Positions 37,401-48,530 of a stretch of DNA of 64,000 nucleotides are shown here, piece after piece. The position numbers and the translations under genes were made by a program. Position 1 is the first letter of the stretch, and the number at the start of each line of letters is the position of its first letter. The DNA lies in assembly GCA_029851415.1 (NCBI GenBank), contig CM056741.1, forward strand, positions 165,093,685 through 165,157,684, in the 5' to 3' direction. This stretch comes from Eretmocerus hayati (lineage: Eukaryota > Arthropoda > Insecta > Hymenoptera > Aphelinidae). The notes below the pieces were generated by a model, which saw nothing but the letters and a program-made list of their open reading frames with translations, searched no databases and was not told where the DNA came from.

Positions 37401-39389
37401 TCGTGTATCGTGTATCGAAACTTCTTGGCCAAGCAAAAATTACAAGCAGAATCCACTTAAGAATACAAATGCGAGCAGAAAAAGAGAGCAAGGATGGAAT
37501 AACAGTTACGAGCAAGCGGGAAGTGATACAAATCAATTTTCGGTCAGACAAGCAAGATCGAATTTTTTCATTTTTCTCTCTAGGTTCCTCCGTGAATGGC
37601 GTGGCTAATGCTCGATTCGAACTCGTATCGCCGCTCCAATCAGTTGGAAAGCTTTTATAGCACAGCAAAAACTCAATGATTGCGCAGAAATTTTGGCGTG
37701 CCAGCAAAAGCTAGCGCAAGCTCGCAATAATCAATCATGATAAACACATTGTTCACTTTTTGGTCACGGAAACCCTTTGTTTTCCAACCATTTTGCTACT
37801 TCCATTAAGATGTTACACAAAGCCTAGAATGAGGGTTGTGGAGGGAAAGGGGTTCATGGCTTTGCTTATTCAGGTCTACCTGCAGGTGCTGATCATCGTG
37901 AAGATAGAGTTTCGAGCTTGATAAGGAGTCCACGAAGCGAAAGCGTGTTTTGACTGTATCTACAGGGATATATAACTCCCAAGCATTAACGAACATCGCA
38001 CGATAACAACGTAACTAGTTAATTGCATATCTATGGGCCGAGGATTGAATTATAAAGTTTCATTATCCGTTCGGGGCCGATTAGATTAAACATTTTCCTC
38101 ATTTTACGTAGCGAGATGAGATTCTCGAAAGATAATATTTGCCCCATTAATTACGATCTCGCTTCCGTGAATCTGAGTTTATATATATATCTTTTGCCAA
38201 ATTGGTACTCTTGGTACTCTTGGTTTGAATTTAGACTGGCTACGTAAAGAATATATTGAATTGGAAAAGATCGTGAAACTTTTCCAATTTAACGAAAGAG
38301 CCGATCGGAGAACTCTTGAAACTTATTCTGAGATTGGTTGTAATTCCTCTTCATTTCTAGAACAAGTTACGTGTATCCATGGTCAACATTTTAGTTTCGA
38401 AGAAAAGACACGGCAACGTTGATTTCCGTGGAAATTGCTCTAATCTCCACGGTATTTCGAGATGCCTAACATTTTAACCCGATCAAAAAATCTATATCGG
38501 TTTCAACTTCACTCAGTTTCAATAACGTTCCGAAGACGAGCCCGAGCATTTTTTAGTGTACTGAATATGTCACAATATCACAAATGACTGAAAGGACTCA
38601 TCGGGCTGATAAGTCAAAATTATTAGGTTTGCGAGGCTAGGTCATTTTTTTCAAGACACTTTCAGGATAGTTTATGATACAGTGTTTTTGCATAGATTTG
38701 TCAACTTTGTTTCATAACCGTAGATATGACGGTTCTCAACTTTCGGCTGGGCTCGTCCCTTTTAGGATCCTCTAATTTGGCTTATGAATAGGAACGAAAA
38801 AAAAGACCATATAGGCTACTGAGATACGTATTTGTGCCCTTCGATCGAAATCTATGAATTTATATTGAGTGATTTGAATAATAAAACCTAGGTTGATCAA
38901 AACTGAGTTCATTTCGTGTGATTTGAAGGTTTTGAAATAATCTTTGAACTAGTGACGTTGGAGAATGATTAGCATAGAGCCCAGAAATTCATAAACCTTG
39001 GGCGGCCTTCAACGAGTATACGTGTACTTCAATCTTGATTCAAAACGTAGAGTCTGGAGATTGAAGAGATAAGGGAAGTTATATGAATTTGAAATACCGT
39101 TTGTCTTTTCCTCACTCTTCAGGGAGGCAGCTTCAAAATTGCGAGAAAATAGGTGGTGAGATGATCCGAAGTCGTAAATTCAAGATATAAATCATGTAAG
39201 AATAACAGAAAAATACGTTGCTAAAAGAGATTAGCAGAATGCTTCCTCTTAGCGAAATAGTCTGAGATGATCACTCAAATTAATGATAAATTTGGAAAAC
39301 TGATCAAATTCCAGAATCATGATGGGAATTCCCACAAAATAGTTCCATTTCCGCTGTGGTCCAATCCGTTTCATTCTCACCTCATATTA
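34462..39389. other. No gene recognised; (TG)n microsatellite
   Basis: A TA/TG dinucleotide run lies at about 34603-34634. Part of 34800-36100 is richer in G+C. I see no motif-bearing coding frame, so any host exon here would be non-coding or too short to recognise. Confidence 0.35.
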
Positions 39390-39391
39390 TA

Positions 39392-40276
39392 CAGTACCAT
39401 GCAAAAAAAATGGAACACGGATACCTTCACTAAAACAGCCATTACTCCGACGCGTTTGGGTCTACGCGAATTTTCTAAAAAGCGCTTGAAAGATGAGAAG
39501 AAAATCTATCAAATTATGTGTTTTGAAATTTTTTTTGATCGAAATTTCTTGCTTTTAATTGGCACTCAAAATTCGAAATATTCTCATTTCAATCAATCAT
39601 CGATCATTTATCGGGAAATGGCGATAGCGTGAAAATTCTTGCGGGATGTTGTAGCTCTTTTCAAGACCTTCAAAATCGTTTTGTTATACATTACTCTATG
39701 ATTTTTCACCCCCGAGTTACGAGCGATCTCGTACAAAGAATTTCGTGCGAGTTGAGGGTATCGAAAGTATGGAGACATGAGTTCTTCTTAGTTGAGGTGG
39801 GCGCAAGTCCTTTCGACCAATTTTTGGAATGAACCTGGCAATTATTCCATAGAATTCTGAAGATTTTACGTCAAATTCGTAGATTATAACCTTTTCCGTA
39901 TTTTTGATACACTCAACCCGTACAAAATTCTCTGTACGAGATCGCTCGTAACTCGGGTATAAAAAACCGTAGAGTAATGTATAAAAAGAGGATTTTAAAG
40001 GTCTTAAAAAGAGCTACAACATCCCGCAAGGATTTTTACGCTATCGTAATTTTCCGATAAATGATCGATGATTGATTGAAATGAGAATTTTTCCAATTTT
40101 GAGTGTCAATTTAAGGCAAGAAATTTCGATCAAAAAATTTTTTAGAACACATAATTCAATAGATTTTTTTCTCATCTTTCAAGTGTTTTTTGAAAAATTA
40201 GCGTAAACCCAAACGCCTCGGAGTAATGGCTGTTTTAGTGAGGGTATCCGTGTTCCATTTTTTTTGCAGGGTACTG
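39392..40276. mobile_element. TA-flanked palindromic Tc1/mariner-type MITE (885 bp)
   Basis: The left end CAGTACCATGCAAAAAAAAT and the inverse of the right end, CAGTACCCTGCAAAAAAAAT, differ at one base. Both are flanked by TA (39390-39391 and 40277-40278). The arms continue to pair inward: ACTCCGACGCGTTTGGGTCT with its right-arm counterpart near 40213, and GCGGGATGTTGTAGCTCTTT near 39641 with its inverse near 40010. CAGT ends plus TA fit Tc1/mariner. The small frames inside are by-products of the palindrome. Confidence 0.85.
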
Positions 40277-40529
40277 TACACATATATAACATACAAAAAC
40301 AATCGTTTGGTTGAGGTGGAGTTTTGATACTGTTGGTTTATAGATGATGGAAATGAAGTTCTTCAAGGAAATTTGATTTTTGGAAGGAAAATTAGATTTT
40401 GATCGGGTTCAAATGTAGTCAAATCAAATTCAGTTTCAACCAATTGATGTAGAATGCTTGAAAATCATCTCTTTAGTTTATAAAAAGTTGGATAGATTAG
40501 TTGTAGAGGGTCGTATGGAGATGAAATTA

Positions 40530-41590
40530 ATTTCAGTTGAAACTTTTTCATTATCTTCTAAGTTATTTTGACGATATTCCCTTTTAGAGAAATTCAAATG
40601 ACCTACACTAGGGTTTTTTGTGCAAGATATATCGTCTAGTTGGGGCGAAATTTCAATATAGTTGGTATAAAGTTGATAAAAATGAAGTCTCTTGAAAATT
40701 TTTGGATTTTTCGAGAACCAATTCAATTTGGACTGTATCAAAATGGATTTTGGGAAAATTAAGTGTCAACCAATCGATTCAGGATGACGAAAAAGTCCCA
40801 ACTTAGTTTGTCAAAATTTGAACGGATGAGTTTGCGGGGGAGATATGAGGAAAGTATGAATATTGAAAAAAATATTTTTGTATATTTCGAGTTATTTTTC
40901 GGAAGAAGCTAGTTAGGGAGATTTTGGGTATCTGAACTGAGGTTTTTTTAGCAAAGTCTGTAATTTGGTTGAAAGAGAATTTCGATAAAGTTAATTCAAT
41001 ATGGTCAAAATGGAGTTTTTGTTGAAAATTTTCGTTTTTTCGAAAAAATTGAGATTTATGGAGATTAAATGGGATTTCGGTATTAACCAATCAATAGATC
41101 AAGCCAAAAAAACCATAGCCTAGGTACCCCAAATTGCCGAAAAATCAAGTTGGAAAAAGATATTTTAGTATGAAAGTAAACAATTTTAGCGATTTCACCT
41201 CAAAAAAGCTCTAAATCAATTTCGATTGCGAGAGGAGAGCAGCCAAATCACTGGTCTCATCTTTGAGTGATTCTACACGTATAGAAGAGCAAAAATTAAT
41301 GAAGTGGATCGTAGAAGAGAAAGCGTGGCGGAAAAAAGACAACATACATACACATATACACACATACACATGCAAAGGGACGGAAAGATGAGTCCCTGAA
41401 AGGTTTTGGAGGATATGAGGAGAAAAAGTGTTACTTACAATCGTTAGATTTTGGGGGGAGGAACAAAATGGTGAAACCTTTTTATTGATGAGAGAAACTT
41501 TGTTGAAAGAAATATTGTATTGAACGGAAAAATTGAACAAAAATTTGCTGGACCGAAAACAAAGCTTTCTCTTTAGAGAGAGCAAAAATG
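40530..41590. repeat. 1.06-kb tandem duplication, copy 1
   Basis: This unit recurs with a ~1,063-1,065 bp offset as copy 2 (41600-42147 plus 45279-45765). Landmarks shared by both are TAGGGTTTTTTGTG(C/A)AA, GGTATAAAG(T/C)(T/C)GATAAAAA, ACCATAG(C/T)CTA(G/A)GTA and ATTTGCTGGACCGA(A/G)AACAA. Copies differ at roughly one base in eight by eye. No coding content is recognised. Confidence 0.75.
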
Positions 41591-42147
41591 AACTTTAGTT
41601 TAAATTTTTTTATTATGTTGCGATTTATTTTTACAAGATTGCATTTTAGAAGAATTCAGATTACCTATAGTAGGGTTTTTTGTGAAAAATATATCGTTTG
41701 GTTCAGGCGAAATTTTAATTTATTTGGTATAAAGCCGATAAAAATCGAGTCTTTTCAAAAATTTTAGATTTTTCAAGAATAAATTTAATTTTGAGTGTAT
41801 TAAAACGAATTTTGAAAAAATTCGGTATCAACCAATCGATTTAGAACGACGTAAAAGTATCAACTTAGTTTATCAAAATTTGAATAAATTCGTTTGTCAG
41901 GGAGATATGAGGAAAGTATGAATATTGAAAAAGTTTTTTTTGTATATTCTGAGTTATTTTTTTAAGGGAGCTAGTTAGGGAGATTTGGGCTTCCTATAAA
42001 CTGAGGTTTTCAAAGCAAAATCTGTAAATGAGTTGAAATGGAATTTCGATAAAATTGGTTTCAGTATGCTCAAAAAAGAGTTTTTGTTGAAAATTTTCGT
42101 TTTTTTGTAAAATTTCAAGTTCATGGAGATTGGATGGAATTCTGGTA

Positions 42148-42151
42148 TTAA
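42148..42151. repeat. TTAA target duplication, left
   Basis: Matches TTAA at 45275-45278. The uninterrupted paralogous copy has a single TTAA in the same context (GGTATTAACCAATC, near 41078). Confidence 0.85.
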
Positions 42152-42878
42152 GGCGAGGCCGTAGTCCGCGGCCATCTTGAAAAAGCTAGGGAGATTGACC
42201 GAATCCGTTCTGTGAATATCTCGAGTTTTACTTAACCAAATCCCTTCATATTTTGTATGCGTCAACAAAATGCATGTCAGAATTGCGCTATGGAGCGAAA
42301 TCCCAGAAAAGTAGAGAAAGAAACTACCATGATAAGCGCTGGACAGATGTCGTCTGCTCCTGTGGTAAGGCATGCTGTTATACTTCATTCGATAATTTTG
42401 TAATCAGCTCGTTTTTGCTCACTTTCACTCCATAGCGCAATTCTCTAAAGTTCGTAGATGATAGTAAGACCCTTATTTGTTGATAATTCTCTATAAAACT
42501 TGAGATAAATCCAGAACGGCGATGAGTTATACACGATGACAGCCATCATTTTACGTTTCTTCAAAGTGGTCAGACTGATCAGCGGGCGCGAGGCGGGATG
42601 ACAGCAGCAAAACCGTCTGCTTCGATCATGCACGTTCCCGTGTGTTGTCATCGCGGATGAGATATGTTGTGAGACTTGTCAGCCGCGACTTCCCGGTGGA
42701 AAGCGACGGCCCAGCTGATGACATTATATGTCATCATCGACCGGACCCGGGTCCTTTTTCTACGATCAGACATGGTGGTGAATCTGATAGCCGTCCGCTG
42801 CGACATGCATCTTTTTGTATATTGGCAGAGAGCTCAGTGCAACATCATCTTTGCAAATTTGCATGCACGAGCCCTTGA

Positions 42879-44640
42879 ACAAATACAGAATGTAAGTGTT
42901 TTGTTTGGATCTCTAAACCAGTTCTGATCATTTTGATGATTCTAGTCAAGGTTCAATACCCTAGAATACTTGGTGAATAAATAACGTATCCGGGTCACTT
43001 TGAGTGATAAAGTCAGTCTTGGAATATTGAATTGGAGTTCAAATCATGTCTGCTAAGATCCCTGCATTTCAGTGGGATAATTTCATGTTCATTTATCTGA
43101 ATCCGTTGTGAATTACTTGAGTTCTAAAGGTTTCGTGAACAAAAATTAGAAAGTTAGTTTATGAACTTTGTTGTCCTCAAGATGTATTGAACAAATACTG
43201 AATGTAACTGTTTGAGCCTCTAAACTAGTTCTAGTTATTCTAATGATTCTAGTCAAGGTTCCACTTTCAATATCCTAGAATACTTGGTGAAAATAACGTA
43301 TCCGGGTCACTTTGAGTGATAAAGTCAGTCTTGGAATATTGAATTGGAGTTCAAATCATGTCTGCTAAGATCCCTGCATTTCAGTGGGATAATTTCATGT
43401 TCATTTATCTGAATCCGTTGTGAATTACTTGAGTTCTAAAGGTTTCGTGAACAAAAATTAGAAAGTTAGTTTATGAACTTTGTTGTCCTCAAGATGTATT
43501 GAACAAATACTGAATGTAACTGTTTGAGCCTCTAAACTAGTTCTAGTTATTCTAATGATTCTAGTCAAGGTTCCACTTTCAATATCCTAGAATACTTGGT
43601 GAAAATAACGTATCCGGGTCACTTTGAGAGATAAAGTCAGTCTTGGAATATTGAATTGGAGTTCAAATCATGTCTGATAAGATCCCTGCATTTCTGAGGG
43701 ATAATTTCATGTTCAGTTATCTGAATCCGTTGGGAACTACTTGAGTTCTAAGGGTTTCGTGAACCAAAATTAGAAAGTTAGTTTATGAATTTTGTTGTCC
43801 TCAAGATGTATTGAACAAATACTGAATGTAATTGTTCTGTTTGAGCCTCTAAACCAGTTCTAGTTATTTTAATGATTCTAGTCAAGGTTCCAGTTTCAAT
43901 AACCTAGAATAGTTGGTAAAAATAACAAATCCGGGTCACTTTGAGAGACAAAGTCAGTTTTGCAATATTGAATTGGACTTCAAATCATGTCTGCTAAGAT
44001 CTCTGTTGTCCAAAGGGATGATTTCATGTTTAGTTATCTGAATCCGTTGGGAATTACTTGAGTTCTAAAGGTTTTGTGAAAAAAGTTAGAGAGGTAGTAT
44101 GTGACTTTCATTGTACTCAAGATGAACTGAACAAATACAGACAGTGAGTGTTTTGTTTGGGCCTCTAAACCAGTTCTGATCATTTTGATGATTCTAATCA
44201 AGGATCCAGTTTCAATATCCTAGAATACTTGGTGAAAATGGCGCATACAGGTCATTTTGAGAAACAAAGTCAGTCTTGGAATATTGAATTGGAGTTCATA
44301 TCATGTCTGCTAAGATCCCTGTATTTCAGAGGGATGATTTCATGTTCAGTTATTTGAATCCGTTGAAATTTGGTTGAGTTCTAAAGGTTTTGTGAAAAGA
44401 AGTTACAGAGTTAGTATGTGAATTTCATTGTACTCAAGATGAACTGAACAAATACAGACAGTTAGTGTTTTGTTTGGGCCTCTAAACCAGTTCTGATCAT
44501 TGTAATAATTCTATTCAAGGTTCCAGTTTCAATATCTTAGAATACTTGGTCAAAATGACGCATACGGGTCATTTCCAGAGATAAAGTCAGACTTGGAATA
44601 TTGAATTGGAGTCCAATTGATGTCTGCGAAGATCCCTGTA
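42879..44640. repeat. Tandem array, ~312-317-bp unit, about 5.5 copies
   Basis: The landmark ACAAATAC(A/T)GA recurs at 42879, 43191, 43503, 43815, 44131 and 44448, with spacings of 312, 312, 312, 316 and 317. Each unit contains AGTCAGTCTTGGAATATTGA and CATGTCTGCTAAGATC or close variants. The two units covering about 43005-43628 are almost identical; the later ones diverge, indicating recent amplification at the left side. Confidence 0.9.
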
Positions 44641-44937
44641 TTTCAGAGGGATGATTCTATATCCAAACTTGTGGATCAGTTGAGAATTGATAAATTTGTA
44701 TTTTCTGAAGTATTCCTAAAATTGAAAAACTTGGGGTTTCTGATAATACTTATTTTCCAAAAGTTCATGCTCGGTGGCTTTCTGTCCATTCAAATTAAAT
44801 TATCAAGTGTCAATTTGCATCTAATTGCATCTGTGGTTTCCACTATAGGTACACATTATTTCCAAGGCCCCTAATGTATGTAAGAGGGGCACAATGTCAA
44901 GGCCTCTGATATTAGGGTGCGAGAGGGGTACAATACA

Positions 44938-44965
44938 TAAAGTATATATATATATATATACACTT

Positions 44966-44996
<31 letters not shown>

Positions 44997-45016
44997 CATA
45001 AAGTGTATATATATAC

Positions 45017-45051
<35 letters not shown>

Positions 45052-45072
45052 CATAAAGTATATATATATACA
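44938..45072. repeat. (TA)n microsatellite with ACATAAAGT(A/G)TATATA repeats
   Basis: Several TA runs are separated by ATACATAAAGTATATA-like units and TATACACTTTATATA. The tract is self-complementary and is followed by a short (GT)n at 45093-45111. Confidence 0.85.
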
Positions 45073-45274
45073 CATACCTTTGTAAACAGTGTTGTTGTGT
45101 GTGTGTGTGTGTTCACACATACATATACATCAACAATCAGTATGTTTACAAAGGTTAGATTGTGCGGGCTGGTGGTGACACGCCTGCTGATCATCACTGA
45201 GCTATAGTGGTCACAGGGGTGCCACCGTAAGTTACTAGGGCTGATCCGATATAGCGGCAGACTACGGCCTCGCC

Positions 45275-45278
45275 TTAA
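45275..45278. repeat. TTAA target duplication, right
   Basis: Right-hand copy of the duplication at 42148-42151. Confidence 0.85.
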
Positions 45279-46019
45279 CCAATCGTTAGATTGAGCAAAA
45301 AAAACCATAGTCTAAGTAATCCAAATCACCGAGAGATCAAGTTAGAAAAAGATATTTTACTATGAATGTAAACAATTTTAGCAATTTTACCCCAAAAAAC
45401 CTCTAAATTAGTTTCGATTGGAAAAGTAGAGGAGCAAAATCACTGGTCTCATCGTTGAGTGATTTTCCACAACTTGTAGAAAAGCAAAAATCGATAGAGT
45501 GGAGTGGAGGAAAGAAAGCGTGGCGGAAAAAAGACAACACACACACAGGCAAAGGGACGAAGAGATGAGTCATTGGAAGGTTTTGGGGGATTTTAGGAGA
45601 AAAAGAATTACTTACAATGGTTAGATTTTGGCGAGAGGAAGAAAATGGTTAAAGCATTTTCGTGATAAGAGAAATTTTGTTGAAGAAAATATTGGATTGA
45701 ATGGAAAAATTGATCAAAAATTTGCTGGACCGAGAACAAAGCTTTCTCTTTAGAGAAAGCAATAGCAGTCATCATCTATCAAACTCGGAAAAAGTCGTAA
45801 CAAATATAAAATTTTCGAAAGATCCCACAAAAGTACGAACCGGCATTAGTCAATTTCATCACGGTTTCATAAAATTTGATGAATTGATGCACGCACCAAG
45901 GGGGGTGGCGTGATCTTAAGTCGAGGGAGGTGGGATGAGGTGTTGAGAAATGATAAGAGATCAATTTTAACGGGATATCAGGGCCTCGGTCTCGAACATA
46001 GGTGATATAAACACACTCT

Positions 46020-46250
46020 CATGACCCACACACAATACACACTTGCGGCAGGATGCCGGCTAGGCGAGGCCGGGCATCCTGGCTCCCTCGACGGACGACG
46101 GCGCACCGGCGTGCGCCGTGTCCGGGGATGAGAAAAATTACAATATTACTGGATAAAATACGCGGCGTGGCGACAAATGGTCGTCCAGAAAAGAACTGCC
46201 CTGTTGGGGCGCGTGACCCTGCCTTATATAGGTTAGAAGAACCCATTGAT
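46020..46250. other. GC-rich block with two strong hairpins and TATA-like box
   Basis: AGGATGCCGGC...GCCGGGCATCCT (about 46050-46080) and GGCGCACCGGCGTGCGCC (46100-46117) are strong stems in otherwise AT-rich DNA. TTATATAGG follows at 46224. This arrangement could be part of a solo LTR, a promoter, or a non-coding exon. I cannot decide which. Confidence 0.35.
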
Positions 46251-46255
46251 TTTTT

Positions 46256-46640
46256 GTAATGCGTGGACGGCGTTACATTATCGCTAATGTAACGTAGCTC
46301 GAGCGTACATGGTTAGTCGTAAATTCATTAATTGCCTAACTATAGTTGTAATGCGCGGCTAGCATTACATCCCATGAGAAAGTAACGCGTCGCCGGCGTA
46401 CAAAGTTTGTCATAAAACTGAGCTAGTTATAAAGAAAGATTCACACAATAGCAACCCGCGAGAAAGAAATGTTATGCGCGGCCAACGTTACATTTATGTA
46501 AAAGTAATGCGACGCCGGCGTACGGCGTCGGTTATAAATCTTGGTTGAAATTCGTGGAAGGATGAGTACAAGTATGATTGTAATGCGGCGGCCACGTTAC
46601 ATTCGTATGAAAGTAATGCGAGGCCGACGTACAACCTGGA
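46256..46640. repeat. Degenerate repeats of GTAATGCG...GTTACAT...CGCCGGCGTAC
   Basis: Four ~52-bp cores begin near 46256, 46348, 46471 and 46580. Each has the order GTAATGCG(C)GGC, (C/G)(G/A)TTACAT, GTAA(C/T)GCG, and C(C/G)(G/A)(G/A)CGTAC. The spacing varies between about 90 and 125 bp. Each core is partly self-complementary (CGCCGGCG). No family identified. Confidence 0.65.
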
Positions 46641-48319
46641 CCATAAATACTAAACCGATTATCTCTAAGATGCAGTTAATATTGAACACAATAGTAAGAC
46701 GTGACTTCAAGCATACGATGATATTTAAGTTCATAATTAAGTTTCTGACGCGAATCGTGTTGTACGCTTGCGGAGCGTACGTCGCGATATATTCTAATCT
46801 ATTCTATAGTCTGCCCTTCGTACGTCTGAGCACCGTACGAAGATGCAATGCATTCGTTCACTCACACAACGCAAACGTTCACAATAGGTTATTGCTTGGG
46901 GCTCGATGATTGAACAAAAGTCTTTTCTTATTTTTTTGAAAGAATCGTAAAAACAAGCATATGAATTATTAAAGATGTGAAATTTAATTAATGAATGATG
47001 CTATCAGAATGAATGATCAAATTTTTTACATCACACCAACTTCACCGATGGGTTAAATTTGGGCCACTGCAGTGACATTTTTAATATTTGTCAAATTTTT
47101 AAACAAATTCTTAGAATGAACATCGAGTACCAGCTTCATACAACGCTTAAATGAATCGTAGGGCAATCTCGTACACAATTCAGGAGCAGCTCGATCGTTT
47201 TCCATGTCCCTCCGCAGCGATTTATTCCGCCAGCACAACCACGACAAACTATATATAACCAACACCTCTTGTATCGCTGCTGTGTGAAATCCTCCAGGGG
47301 AATATACGCGAGCGTATACAAGGCGGCTGATCCAAGGCTAAGAAAAGAAGGGAAAAGAAAAAAAAGAAGACGAAGAGTAAAATCTCGTACGGATCACGTA
47401 GCACGTCCTTGGCACGGATCTAATCAAGACCGGGAAGCGTGATGTCTACCGCAGTAGCAATCGCATCACAAGAGGCATAGCAGAACCACCGATTGATCAT
47501 ATTGTATAATATTATGCTGTACAGGGTATATATCATGTACATAACTACTTATATCGACTCGTTTCTTAGCTTCGAAGTACACACTTTGCACTCGACCTTC
47601 CCGTTTTGCATCGGAAGTCTTACCACTCTCTCACGCTCATTCACGCTTTCAATCTTGTGGAGGGTCTATACCTTATAGTATAAAGGAAGAGGAAACAGAG
47701 GGTGAGGAGAGAATCTGGTTTGCCCTTGTACGCGGTAAATTGTATAGGGTGGTGGTGTGGCACGCGTGTGTTGCGGCTGATCGATCAAACGCCCAATTAA
47801 AGGAGACACGCGATCACCTTCGATAGACGCACCACTCGTAATTCGGGGTTATCGATACGATGCCTTCCCACGAGTATATTGAAGCCTGATCGTTTTGGGA
47901 AACCGTCAATGGTGGTTGTGTTTAAGCGATACTCTCTAACACGTTTAAGGTGGTTTGATCGTCGTTTGGCAGTAATTACATGGTAAACTTCAAATGATAC
48001 GATGTAGAGTAGAATGTGATATTGTAACTGATAACTTTCTGAGCTAATTTTTTGCGGAAAAATAGTAATTTAGAGACTGCTTGAAGCATTTTATGTAGGT
48101 CACTGATCTATACATGTTCCTGTCAAGCGAATGAAACAGGAATAGGTGGCAAGTGATACAAGACGTCATGGAAGAATATGGAGGTTGCCAGCTTAACGAG
48201 ATGGATTGAGTTTTTTGGAGTGTAGAATTAGGCTGAGCTCTGAACCCTTGCTCTTGGATCTCTAGCTCTAAAATTATCGAATCCGAAAATGTTTTGGACA
48301 ATCATTCACTGCTACATGG
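46641..48319. other. No gene recognised
   Basis: Anonymous DNA. I see no coding frame with a recognisable motif. Confidence 0.35.
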
Positions 48320-48530
48320 GGTCAGTATGCATTTTCAAATCATCTACTGAATCTTTTATGGGGGGAAAGAATTTTGCTCCATAACTGATTGACAATTTGT
48401 CATGACAATATCTTTACATCAGATCAGTATGAATTTTCGAACCATCTACGGGAATTCATGGGGAGAAAAATTTTTGCTCCATAATTGATTGACAATTTTT
48501 CATGACAATATTTATTCATGGGCTCAGAAG
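48320..48530. repeat. Tandem duplication, ~102-bp unit, two copies
   Basis: TCAGTATG(C/A)ATTTTC recurs 102 bp apart (48322 and 48424), followed in both by ACCATCTAC or ATCATCTAC, TTTGCTCCATAA, and GATTGACAATTTTTCATGAC-like sequence. Confidence 0.75.

Larger units (their letters stand above)
42152..45274. mobile_element. TTAA-specific non-autonomous transposon (3.1 kb)
   Basis: The left end GGCGAGGCCGTAGTCCGC and the inverse of the right end, GGCGAGGCCGTAGTCTGC, match at all but one of the first 18 bases. The flanking host sequence, GGTA-TTAA then TTAA-CCAATCG, joins exactly to the uninterrupted GGTATTAACCAATC of copy 1 of the tandem duplication, so the empty site is visible. TTAA duplication fits piggyBac, or possibly Sola3. 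The cargo is a ~312-bp tandem array and a long (TA)n palindromic tract. There is no transposase. Confidence 0.85.
41600..45765. repeat. 1.06-kb tandem duplication, copy 2, interrupted
   Basis: The second unit is split by the TTAA element at 42152-45274. Left part 41600-42147, right part 45279-45765. Confidence 0.7.

Noticed and set aside
44871..45308. 145-codon minus-strand frame rich in Tyr/Ile
   Set aside because: It is mostly a translation of the (TA)n microsatellite and the transposon end.
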